A stretch of 16,489 bases of DNA from CAZPEV01 sp964585635. GTDB taxonomy: Bacteria; Zixibacteria; MSB-5A5; GN15; JAAZOE01. Position 1 is the first letter of the stretch; each line of letters begins with the position of its first letter. The stretch is from assembly GCA_964585635.1 (NCBI GenBank), contig CAZPEV010000061.1, positions 1 to 16,489 on the forward strand, read 5' to 3'. Below are positions 8,084-15,362 of the stretch, piece after piece. The position numbers and the translations under genes were made by a program. The notes under the pieces were generated by a model. It was given only the letters and a program-made list of their open reading frames with translations, did not search any database and was not told the DNA's origin.

Positions 8084-8455
8084 GTGTTCATCGTGGCCAC
8101 TGCGGAACGTCGGAGTGCCCGGCGCGGTAATGCCGAGATCATGATGCAGGAGATCGCCGCCGGTTTGAAGAAACCATCACGGTACCGCCATTTTTCGCTC
8201 AATGAAATTCGGTCCCCGCGCATAAACGGGCGCACGGGATTTCAAAATTGGGCCGAAGATATTTTGGCCGGCGGCCGTCTGATTGACGGGCGAATCCGAC
8301 CCGATATCGTGTCCCGGTTCGACAACCTCGATCAATTGCCCGCACCGGATATCCATATCGTCCGCCTCCCCATTAGCCATGGACCGGCGAGGCCGGCCGA
8401 AATCACACCCGGAATGAGGACGTCGAACATCCAGTCCTCAGGGAGATTGCCGTGA
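8084..8455 (+). CDS. Possible small hypothetical protein coupled to the efflux adaptor gene
   Basis: A 123-codon frame beginning MFIVATAERRSARRGN (GTG read as Met). I recognise no family. Three things favour it: GGAGGGG at ideal spacing before the GTG, codons that look fairly GC-rich at third positions like the neighbours, and a stop that overlaps the adaptor's GTG start by four bases, as in the liv operon. Against it, the product is rich in Arg and Pro with no clear fold, there is no membrane or signal segment, and its C-terminus (PARPAEITPGMRTSNIQ) looks unstructured. The frame stays open upstream to 7925, but without a better start. It could be a leader frame or a decayed gene. It occupies the place where such operons often carry a regulator or a TolC gene. 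Confidence 0.35.
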   Translation: MFIVATAERRSARRGNAEIMMQEIAAGLKKPSRYRHFSLNEIRSPRINGRTGFQNWAEDILAGGRLIDGRIRPDIVSRFDNLDQLPAPDIHIVRLPISHGPARPAEITPGMRTSNIQSSGRLP

Positions 8456-9501
8456 AGACGCGAACCAGGATTCTCATTCTGCTGATCCCTATTCTCCTCG
8501 TCGCCGCGGTGATCTTGCGGTTGATTCTGTCGGATCCGGCGGCGGATACCCGGCGGCAGGCGGCCACTCAGGTCCGGGTGGCCCCCCCGCAGCGCCAGAC
8601 CCTCGTGCAAAGTCTCCAGCTTACCGGCGACATATTGCCGATCCAGCAGGCGCAGGTATTTGCCAAGGTTTATGGAAATCTGGAGAGCGTGGCGGCAAAC
8701 ATGGGCGATTATGTTCGCGCCCATCAGCTTCTGGCGCGCGTCGATACCACGGAACTGGCGCAGCAGGACCGGCAAACCGCGGCCACCTATCAGAACGCGC
8801 TGGTCGTGTATGAACGGGACACGTTGCTGCGGGCGCAAAATTTCATCTCGGCGCAGGAGTTCGACGATGCGGAAACGGCCATGCGCGTGGCCAAAGAGAA
8901 TTATGACGCCGCCCAAACGCGGTTGGGTTACGCGGATATCGTGGCCCCGTTTTCCGGTTTTATTACTCAGCGGTTTCTGGATCCGGGAGCCTTGTTGAGC
9001 GCCGGCAGCGCCACGCTTTTTACCATCATGGATCTTGATGTCATGAAGATTATGGTGCCCGTTTTGGAGAAGGATGTTCCCACTGTCAGCATCGGTACCA
9101 AGGCGGTCATCACCGTGGAAGCCTACCCCGGCCGGGAGTTCTCCGGAACGGTTACCCGACTGAGCGAGGCCCTGGATTTGGCCACCCGCACGATGCCGGT
9201 GGAGATCGACATTCCCAACAAAGATTACAGCCTAAAGCCGGGCATGTTCGCCGCCGTCTCGATAGTTATTGGCGCGCGGCCAAACGCTCTGACCGTTCCC
9301 ACCCAGGCGGTTCTTAAGGACGGCAAGGGATATTATGTTTATGTCGCTGACAACGGCGTCGCTCGGCGCGTGGACGTGACGGTCGGCATCGAGCAGCAAT
9401 CACGGACCGAGATCGTATCCGGCCTGGGCGATACCGCCAGCGTCATTACCACCGGCCAGCAGTACGTTCGGGACGGCGGCCGGGTCACGGTCCAACCTTA
9501 G
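8452..9501 (+). CDS. RND efflux pump periplasmic adaptor (membrane fusion protein, HlyD/AcrA-like)
   Basis: A 349-residue adaptor that bridges an RND pump to an outer-membrane channel in the periplasm. An N-terminal membrane anchor (about residues 7-26) is followed by a biotinyl-lipoyl-like half (VFAKVYGNLESVAANMGDYV), a short alpha-hairpin (residues about 95-155, containing RDTLLRAQNFISAQEFDDAE) and the second lipoyl half (ADIVAPFSGFITQRFLDPGA). Beta-barrel and membrane-proximal domains complete the protein (KAVITVEAYPGREFSGTV; LTVPTQAVLKDGKGYYVYV). There is no lipobox cysteine, so anchoring is by the uncleaved helix. The GTG start has AGGGAG six bases upstream. The pump gene follows after 12 bases. 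The substrate is unknown. Confidence 0.93.
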   Translation: MKTRTRILILLIPILLVAAVILRLILSDPAADTRRQAATQVRVAPPQRQTLVQSLQLTGDILPIQQAQVFAKVYGNLESVAANMGDYVRAHQLLARVDTTELAQQDRQTAATYQNALVVYERDTLLRAQNFISAQEFDDAETAMRVAKENYDAAQTRLGYADIVAPFSGFITQRFLDPGALLSAGSATLFTIMDLDVMKIMVPVLEKDVPTVSIGTKAVITVEAYPGREFSGTVTRLSEALDLATRTMPVEIDIPNKDYSLKPGMFAAVSIVIGARPNALTVPTQAVLKDGKGYYVYVADNGVARRVDVTVGIEQQSRTEIVSGLGDTASVITTGQQYVRDGGRVTVQP

Positions 9502-9513
9502 GCGGGTCGCCCC

Positions 9514-12500
9514 ATGTGGCTCACCAGACTGGCGCTTCGTTACCCGATTTCGACGTTTCTGTTCGCGGTCACCATCGTGGTGCTCGGGACGGTGTCGTTT
9601 CTGCAACTCCCGATTGATTTGCTGCCCAATATCCAGATTCCCGTGGTCAGCACCATCACCTATTATTCCGGAGCGGGGCCGCTGGACATGGAGCAGACCG
9701 TGACGGTTTTTATGGAACGCGCCGTCAGCTCGGTCAACGATATCAGCTACGTGCAATCGACGACGCGGGAGGGGGTTTCGCAAATCCGAGTCAATTTCAA
9801 CTGGAACGCCAATCTTGACGTGGGACTCGTGGATATCGTCCAGCGCGTCAATCGGATTCTCAATCAGTTGCCTACCGGCGTGTCTCAGCCAATTATCGCC
9901 CGTTTCGACATCAATAGTCTGCCCGTATGCAATATCGCGGTTTCGGGAGATATTGATGAACGCGACCTGTACGACCTGGCGCTGAACACGATCGAACCTC
10001 AGATAGAGCATCTGTCCGGGGTGGCGGCGGCTCCGGTTTCCGGGGGACGGATCCGCGAGATTCACGTGATTCTCGACCGCGATCGCGTTCAGGCGCTGGA
10101 CTTGCCTATTCAAACCGTTCTGAATGCCGTCGCCGGCTCCAACCTCGTCATCCCCTCGGGCGACCTGAAAACGGGGCCGTTTGACTACTCCCTTAAGACT
10201 GAGAGCCGATTCAGCGTCGTCAAACCGCTTGAGGATGTCGTCATCAGGGTGACTGACGGGGTGCCGATTCGCATCAAGGATATCGGCCGGGTGGAGGATA
10301 GTTATCAGGAACAAACTCAAATCGTCCGGGTCAATGGCGAACCGGGGCTCAACCTCCGGGTGCAGAAACTGGCCGATGCCAATACCATTGAAGTGGTTGA
10401 TAATGTCATGCGGGCCCTCCCCAAATTGACCGGAGTTCCTGAAAGCATCCGTTTGACCCTGTCTTTCGATCAATCGATGTACATCAGGCAGACGATTTCA
10501 GGTTTGCAGAACGAAGCCTTGATCGGGGCGCTGCTGGCCATGTTCATCATCCTGATGTTTTTGCGTAATATCCGCGGCACGCTGATCATCATCGTGGCCA
10601 TTCCGCTGTCCATCCTCATTGCGTTCATCTGGTTCCGATTCGGCAATGTCACCCTGAACATCATGACCTTCGGCGGCCTGGCGCTGGCGGTCGGGCGTTT
10701 GGTCGATGATTCGATCGTGGAACTGGAGGCTATCTCGCGGCACTACAATGAACGCCAGGAAGGACAAACCAAGATTCAGGCCACCCTGGCGGCCGCCCGG
10801 GAAGTGGCTTCCCCGATTTTCGTATCGACTCTCAGTACGGTCATCGTGTTTCTGCCGATTGTCTTTGTTACCGGGATCGCCAAGCTCCTGTTTATTCCCC
10901 TGGCCGTCACCATTACGGTCGCGCTGTTTGGCTCGTTTTTTATCTCCCGAACGGTCACGCCGTTGATGTGCCTGCGGTTTTTGCCGCCGGAAAAGCCGAT
11001 GGCCCGGGATTCCCGGCGATTCTCCGACCGCATGCGGGTTCGGTCGCATGACGCCATCGCGGCTTTGGATATCTGGTATTCAGGACGTTTACGCTGGGCG
11101 CTCAACCGCCGTGCGATCGTCATTGGCGTCGTCGTCGGTTTCGCCGTCTTGTCGCTGGGCCTGATAAAATTCATCGGCACCGAATTCTTCCCTGATCAGG
11201 ATGAGGGCCAGTTTACGATTTCGGTCAAGTTGCCGGTCGGAACCCGCGTCGAGGAAACCGAACGGTTCGTCCTACAGGTGGAGCGGCTATTGCGACAGGA
11301 CGTTCCGGAAATGCAGACGATGATCGCCAGTATCGGCGTCCCTTCGGCCCAAAGCGGCGGCGTCGGCGGAGGCGGGAATGCGAACAGCGGCAGCCATGCT
11401 GCCACCATTCAGGTTTCTCTGGTGCCCACCAATCAAAGGAAACGCACGGTCATTCAGGTTGTGGGCGCTCTGCGGCCGAAATTGACGGCCCTTCCGGGGG
11501 CGGCCATATTTGTCAACTCCGGGGGGTTGCTGCGTTTCCTGCTGAATTTCGGCTCCTCAGCTCCGATTGACGTGGAGGTGCGCGGGTTCGACCTGGAGAC
11601 AGGGTCGGCTTTAGCGAAACAGGTTGCCGCCATCGTGCGGTCGGTTCCGGGGGCGACCGACGTGCAAGTCAGCCGGGAAGACAACCTGCCGGAGTTGCGC
11701 GTCAAGATCGATCGCGAGCGGGCCGGGGTACTGGGCGTCAGCGTTGCTCAAATCGCCACTACCATCAACACCTTGATCAATGGCTCCGTGGCCTCCCTGT
11801 TCACCGACCCGGTGAACGGCAATCAGTATAACATCCTGGTTCGCTTGAGTGAGGATTACCGATCACGGATTGAGGATATACAGGATGTCGTCTTGACCAC
11901 AGGCGGCGGGCAACAGGTGCTTTTGGGAAACGTCGCCACCATCGAGAAGACAGCCTCGCCGGTACAAATCGACCGCAAGTATCAGCAACGGTTGGTGGAG
12001 GTCACCGGCAACGTCACGGGGCGGGACCTGGGCAGCGTCTCGCGGGACATCCAGAAACAACTGGACGCGTTGACCGTACCGGCCGGTTTTGAGATCAAGC
12101 AAACGGGCAACATTGAGCAGCAGAACCAGACTTTCCGGGTGTTGTTTCTGGCCCTGCTGTTGGCCATCCTATTGGTCTATGTCGTCATGGCTTCGCAATT
12201 CCAATCGCTGATAGATCCGTTCATTATCATGTTCACGGTCCCGTTGGGGTTGGTCGGCGTATTCTGGATATTGTTTCTGACCAAAACGACACTTTCGGTC
12301 ACGTCTTTCCAGGGGGTCATCATTATGATCGGCGTCGTCGTCAGTAACGGCGTGCTGCTGGTGGATTATATTAATCGCCTGAGGATGAAAGGGGTACCCC
12401 TTCATGAAGCCGTCGTCACCGGGGGAACGACCCGGTTGAAACCGATCATCATGACGACCCTGGCCACGGTGTTGGGATTGATCCCCATGGCGCTCGGGCT

Positions 12501-12657
12501 GGGGGGGGAATCGACGCAGGCGCCGCTGGCCATTGCCGTCATCGGCGGCCTGACGGTATCCTCCTTCTTGACCCTGTTCTTTATCCCGGTCCTCTACACG
12601 ATTTTTGAGGAACGATTCCGTCGCGAGCTCCAGGTGCCGAAGGAGTTGGTCGAATAG
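9514..12657 (+). CDS. RND family efflux transporter, inner-membrane pump (AcrB/HAE1-like)
   Basis: A full-length 1047-residue proton-driven pump exporting drugs, bile-salt-like or other hydrophobic compounds through the adaptor encoded just upstream. It shows the family's internal duplication: TM1 at 10-30, a periplasmic domain with YYSGAGPLDMEQTVTVFMER and FNWNANLD, a TM2-TM6 block (about 335-490), TM7 at 533-552, a second periplasmic domain and a TM8-TM12 block (about 875-1035). The proton-relay aspartates are present in GRLVDDSIVELE (Asp398, Asp399). The TM10 position that holds Lys940 in AcrB appears to be Ser944 (GVVVSNGVLLVDYINRL), a variant shared by many non-enterobacterial pumps. A Gly-rich loop lies near 614-626. 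No outer-membrane channel gene is adjacent, so the pump must use one encoded elsewhere. Confidence 0.95.
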   Translation: MWLTRLALRYPISTFLFAVTIVVLGTVSFLQLPIDLLPNIQIPVVSTITYYSGAGPLDMEQTVTVFMERAVSSVNDISYVQSTTREGVSQIRVNFNWNANLDVGLVDIVQRVNRILNQLPTGVSQPIIARFDINSLPVCNIAVSGDIDERDLYDLALNTIEPQIEHLSGVAAAPVSGGRIREIHVILDRDRVQALDLPIQTVLNAVAGSNLVIPSGDLKTGPFDYSLKTESRFSVVKPLEDVVIRVTDGVPIRIKDIGRVEDSYQEQTQIVRVNGEPGLNLRVQKLADANTIEVVDNVMRALPKLTGVPESIRLTLSFDQSMYIRQTISGLQNEALIGALLAMFIILMFLRNIRGTLIIIVAIPLSILIAFIWFRFGNVTLNIMTFGGLALAVGRLVDDSIVELEAISRHYNERQEGQTKIQATLAAAREVASPIFVSTLSTVIVFLPIVFVTGIAKLLFIPLAVTITVALFGSFFISRTVTPLMCLRFLPPEKPMARDSRRFSDRMRVRSHDAIAALDIWYSGRLRWALNRRAIVIGVVVGFAVLSLGLIKFIGTEFFPDQDEGQFTISVKLPVGTRVEETERFVLQVERLLRQDVPEMQTMIASIGVPSAQSGGVGGGGNANSGSHAATIQVSLVPTNQRKRTVIQVVGALRPKLTALPGAAIFVNSGGLLRFLLNFGSSAPIDVEVRGFDLETGSALAKQVAAIVRSVPGATDVQVSREDNLPELRVKIDRERAGVLGVSVAQIATTINTLINGSVASLFTDPVNGNQYNILVRLSEDYRSRIEDIQDVVLTTGGGQQVLLGNVATIEKTASPVQIDRKYQQRLVEVTGNVTGRDLGSVSRDIQKQLDALTVPAGFEIKQTGNIEQQNQTFRVLFLALLLAILLVYVVMASQFQSLIDPFIIMFTVPLGLVGVFWILFLTKTTLSVTSFQGVIIMIGVVVSNGVLLVDYINRLRMKGVPLHEAVVTGGTTRLKPIIMTTLATVLGLIPMALGLGGESTQAPLAIAVIGGLTVSSFLTLFFIPVLYTIFEERFRRELQVPKELVE

Positions 12658-12660
12658 CCC

Positions 12661-12680
12661 CGGCCACCGGCGGGTGGCCG
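12661..12680 (+). terminator. GC-rich hairpin just after the RND pump gene
   Basis: CGGCCACC and GGTGGCCG form a perfect eight-pair stem around a GGCG loop, three bases after the pump stop. There is no T-run after it, so intrinsic termination would be inefficient. It may instead protect the mRNA end. Confidence 0.45.
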
Positions 12681-12786
12681 CGACCTGTGATCACGGCTGG
12701 GCAATCCCCTTATGGTCTATCGCGGTGCTGGTAATTTACCGGCGCCAGTGATGTGAAACTTCAAGGTGGGATTCAAGTCATTGAAG

Positions 12787-12796
12787 GGATTCGAAC
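12787..12796 (-). repeat. tRNA T-arm-like motif (GGATTCGAAC)
   Basis: The ten bases are identical to the T-loop part of tRNA-Glu (15209-15218) and of its fragment (7735-7744), in the same orientation. The surrounding stem does not pair well and no acceptor or anticodon arm is present, so it is not a tRNA gene. It may be a second attachment remnant, or chance similarity to a universally conserved loop. Confidence 0.3.
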
Positions 12797-12834
12797 TCCA
12801 ATTTTGTGATATGTAACATGAACTTGCGGCTGCC

Positions 12835-12853
12835 GAGACAAAACTGAGACAAA
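12835..12853 (+). repeat. Tandem GAGACAAA repeat
   Basis: Two GAGACAAA units start 11 bases apart (12835-12842 and 12846-12853), about 40 bases from the T-arm-like motif. An 11-base period places both on nearly the same DNA face, as in a dimer or recombinase binding site. Function unknown. Confidence 0.35.
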
Positions 12854-13055
12854 TTCCATTGCCACCCGCCAGCGACCGTCCCTTTAGAGTAATTACTGCC
12901 TATGGGCAACCAAGAACTGGACCGCGGCGGAAAACATGACCCTGACCGGCATTTGTACCTGGCCGGCAGCCTAGATCCTGGAACTGCGGGAGAAGACCAA
13001 ACGAGATATGATAAAACGAGGGCGAATTGAGCATCAAGATATCATTGCCGTCAGG

Positions 13056-13076
13056 TATAATATGTCTCAACTTGAG
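13056..13076 (+). promoter_or_regulatory. Promoter-like -10 box with adjacent inverted repeat, upstream of the DUF4153 gene
   Basis: A perfect TATAAT at 13056-13061 precedes the gene by about 60 bases. No good -35 box lies at 16-18 bases, so an activator might be needed. Directly after it, CTCAA-C-TTGAG (13066-13076) is a perfect inverted repeat at the expected transcription start, a position suited to a repressor. Confidence 0.35.
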
Positions 13077-13109
13077 GTATCTTCGTGCTCGGATTGTCTA
13101 TAGACATGC

Positions 13110-13115
13110 AGGAGG
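13110..13115 (+). promoter_or_regulatory. Ribosome binding site deciding the DUF4153 start
   Basis: A perfect AGGAGG four bases before the ATG at 13120. It rules in this start over the TTG at 13027 that would extend the frame by 31 residues. Confidence 0.7.
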
Positions 13116-13119
13116 CCGC

Positions 13120-14934
13120 ATGAAATTACCGTCGATGGAAAAAATCATTCAGGATTCGCGTCGGACTATCGGACACTTTCCCCTGGCCTGTGTCTGCGCC
13201 GCTCTGGGCACCGTCGTCGCGCTGATCCTAGTCGATTATGAGGGCCCGGCTCGAGAGAGCATCCTGTTCAATATCCTGTTTGCCGCCATCCTTGGTTTTC
13301 CGCTCCTGACAACCATACCGCTGGTCGCACAAAAACGGTCCTGGAGCGCCCTGTGGTCGTTTGGCGTTCAAATTATCGCCATCCTTGCCCTGGTCGGGTA
13401 TGCCTGCTTGATCCCTCCTGATATTCCCCACGCGCCGTTCATCTATCTCTATCGCCAACTACTACTGGCGCTGGTATTGATTCTGCTTGCCATGGTCGCT
13501 CCTTACGCCGGGACGGGCCAGCAAAACGGCTTCTGGCAATTCAATAAAACGCTCTTCTTCCGCCTCCTGACGGCGGCGCTGTTCGCCGCTGTCCTTTTTG
13601 TCGGACTGAGCATCGCGCTGGCGGCGCTGGACAATCTGTTTGGCATGGAAATCCCCGGGAAACGGTACCCTGAACTCTGGATCGCCATCACCGGAATTTT
13701 CGGCTCCCTGTTCTTTCTGTCCGGGATTCCCAAGGATCTCGACGCGCTCGACGCGCACGGCGATTATCCCAATGGTCTCCGGGTCTTTGCGCAGTACATC
13801 CTTGCTCCGTTGGTCATGGTGTATCTGGTCATTTTGTACGCCTACATCGCCAAAATCATCGTCCAATGGAACTGGCCGCAGGGATGGGTCAGTCGCCTTA
13901 TTTTGAGCTTTTCCGCCACCGGTATTTTTGCGCTGGCCCTGCTTTACCCCATTCGGGAGCGGATCGAAAACCGCTGGATCAAATCTGCCGTCCGCTGGTT
14001 CTGGATCGTCATTATTCCCCTGGTAATCGTGCTGGTACTGGCGATCTGGCGGCGTCTTTCCGATTACGGCTTCACTGAGAGCCGATATATCGGGGTGGCG
14101 CTGGCCCTCTGGCTGGCGGCGATGGCCCTCTATTTCAACCTGAGTAAGACCAAAGGACTGAAAATCATTCCGGCCTCGCTCTGCCTGCTGGCACTGGCGA
14201 TCAGCTTTGGTCCATGGGGAGTCTTTCATGTCTCCGAACAAAGCCAGGTGCGCCGCCTTCGGAAGTTGCTCGTCAACAATAACCGGCTGGTCGACAATCA
14301 GGTCCGTGCCGTCGGCGACACCGTCCGCGCCGATGATGCCCGCCAAATCAGCTCGATCATTACCTACTTGCATGAGACACATGGATACGCGCAGATCCAG
14401 CCGTGGTTCGGCGAGGATCTATCGCGGGATTCCACAGGTGCCCCGGGTAGGCGCCGAGAGCCGGCTCAGGTCACCAGGCTGATGGGAATCGAATATCTTG
14501 CTCCCGCCCGCTACGACGGCGGCAGATGGATCGAATTCGTTTCCGTCAATCAGCGGACGTTGTCTGTCGCTGGGTATCAGGCCTTAATGCCCGGACAGTA
14601 CATCAATCTCGATTCGCGCGAGCAGAGACTTGTCGCCGACGGTGTCGCCTACCGGGTCGATTCCTCTCTCTGGGTGCTGACCTTCGTAGCGACCGCCGAC
14701 AGCACCGTTGCCGATTCCCTTCAGGTCGATCTGCATCCGTTAATCGCAGCCCTGACGGTGGAATACGGCCCCGGTGGCGGGGTCGATATTCCTCCCCAAA
14801 AGCTGTCGGCCGTCGCAGCCGCGGGAACATTAAAAGTCGGAATCTATTTGAGACGAATTCAGCTGGAGCGCAAGAATGATATTCTCACTCCCGTTTTTTA
14901 CGTGGCGGACATATTGTACTCGACTGGCAATTAA
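13120..14934 (+). CDS. DUF4153 domain multipass membrane protein
   Basis: A 604-residue inner-membrane protein of the DUF4153 family. About eleven hydrophobic helices lie between residues 22 and 366, followed by a soluble C-terminal region of roughly 230 residues beginning VSEQSQVRRLRKLLVNNNRL, predicted mainly beta in its last half. Family-like features are the loop GIPKDLDALDAHGDYPNGLR between helices and WGVFHVSEQSQ at the end of the membrane part. The function of DUF4153 proteins is not established; no transporter or enzyme motif is visible. The start is fixed by AGGAGG at 13110-13115. The gene stands alone, with TATAAT upstream and no partner gene. It falls inside the interval bounded by the tRNA-derived repeats. 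Confidence 0.85.
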   Translation: MKLPSMEKIIQDSRRTIGHFPLACVCAALGTVVALILVDYEGPARESILFNILFAAILGFPLLTTIPLVAQKRSWSALWSFGVQIIAILALVGYACLIPPDIPHAPFIYLYRQLLLALVLILLAMVAPYAGTGQQNGFWQFNKTLFFRLLTAALFAAVLFVGLSIALAALDNLFGMEIPGKRYPELWIAITGIFGSLFFLSGIPKDLDALDAHGDYPNGLRVFAQYILAPLVMVYLVILYAYIAKIIVQWNWPQGWVSRLILSFSATGIFALALLYPIRERIENRWIKSAVRWFWIVIIPLVIVLVLAIWRRLSDYGFTESRYIGVALALWLAAMALYFNLSKTKGLKIIPASLCLLALAISFGPWGVFHVSEQSQVRRLRKLLVNNNRLVDNQVRAVGDTVRADDARQISSIITYLHETHGYAQIQPWFGEDLSRDSTGAPGRRREPAQVTRLMGIEYLAPARYDGGRWIEFVSVNQRTLSVAGYQALMPGQYINLDSREQRLVADGVAYRVDSSLWVLTFVATADSTVADSLQVDLHPLIAALTVEYGPGGGVDIPPQKLSAVAAAGTLKVGIYLRRIQLERKNDILTPVFYVADILYSTGN

Positions 14935-15194
14935 GACGGTCGTCAAACTTGGAGGTCAGATTAGCATGAACAGCATTGGGGTTGCGTCTAATCAATATTC
15001 ATACGTCTTTATCATCCGTGTATGTCATCCAACAATTCGGACACGATGATGCGTCGGTTTAGCTGAAGTCGGACATGGACGGTCTTTTGGACGGCAATTG
15101 GCATTATCTTATTTGAGTGAGATCGTTCGGTCGTAATACTGGACGCCTATGATCAATATTCACGCTCTCGCAAGTTATTGGCATACAACAAAAA
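14935..15194. other. Intergenic region between the DUF4153 gene and tRNA-Glu
   Basis: I see no gene, hairpin or promoter that I would defend here. It is more AT-rich by eye than the flanking genes. A 27-codon frame from 14967 after a distant GGAGG (14951-14955) looks random. On the minus strand a short T-rich stretch follows the tRNA 3' end and may help end its transcript. Confidence 0.4.
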
Positions 15195-15272
15195 TGGCGT
15201 CCCCAAGGGGATTCGAACCCCTGTTACCGCCGTGAAAGGGCGGTGTCCTAGACCGGGCTAGACGATGGGGAC
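15195..15272 (-). tRNA. tRNA-Glu (anticodon UUC), CCA encoded
   Basis: The minus strand reads a complete cloverleaf of 78 nt including CCA. The acceptor stem GTCCCCA/TGGGGAC has a G discriminator followed by an encoded CCA. The anticodon stem CCGCC/GGCGG carries the loop CTTTCAC with anticodon TTC. The T-arm AGGGG-TTCGAAT-CCCCT is perfect. The anticodon and T arms match Escherichia coli tRNA-Glu as I remember it. The gene lies in the same direction as the kinase gene upstream of it but has its own promoter. Its 3' end is partly copied at 7722-7745. Confidence 0.97.
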
Positions 15273-15293
15273 GCAACCCGTTTGCAGGCTGGC

Positions 15294-15321
15294 AAAATAC
15301 AGTTTTTCCTGTCCCTGTCAA
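15294..15321 (-). promoter_or_regulatory. Promoter of tRNA-Glu
   Basis: TTGACA (15316-15321), a 16-base spacer and TATTTT (15294-15299) lie just upstream of the tRNA on the minus strand. Transcription would begin about 15 bases before the mature 5' end, which is typical for a tRNA gene. Confidence 0.65.
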
Positions 15322-15362
15322 GCAAAATGAGTTTCCGGGCCTGGACGATACATCGATTCAGC

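Larger units (their letters stand above)
12681..13055. other. Intergenic region with T-arm-like sequence and tandem repeat
   Basis: No supported gene. The region holds a tRNA T-arm-like sequence (GGATTCGAAC, 12787-12796), two GAGACAAA units (12835-12853) and short open frames without signals. One is 12902-13030, 42 codons starting MGNQELDRGGKHDPDRHLYL, with no ribosome binding site that I trust. The right end leads into the promoter-like sequence of the DUF4153 gene. Confidence 0.5.
7722..15219. mobile_element. Candidate tRNA-Glu-anchored genomic island (integrase not present)
   Basis: The segment between the 24-nt tRNA fragment and the 3' end of intact tRNA-Glu is bounded by direct repeats, as in integrated islands. 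Inside lie the possible small gene, the RND adaptor and pump, and the DUF4153 gene. No integrase, relaxase or transposase is visible, and I cannot see an obvious change in base composition. The call therefore rests only on the repeats and is an inference; an old, immobile remnant is the most that can be claimed. Confidence 0.3.

Noticed and set aside
9400..10473. 357-codon frame antisense to the RND pump gene
   Set aside because: Shadow of a strongly coding sense strand, with low-complexity product and no domain.
12770..12845. A second tRNA gene
   Set aside because: Only the T-loop decamer fits. The T stem mispairs and no acceptor, anticodon or D arm can be drawn.
12902..13030. 42-codon frame and a nearby alternative frame with an ELREKTKRDMIKRG stretch, suggestive of a transposase remnant
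   Set aside because: Too short, interrupted by a stop, and the resemblance is only to helix-rich charged sequence in general.
13462..14382. 306-codon frame antisense to the DUF4153 gene
   Set aside because: Gln/Asp/Arg-rich composition is the mirror of membrane-protein codons. No start signals, and the sense strand has a clear gene.
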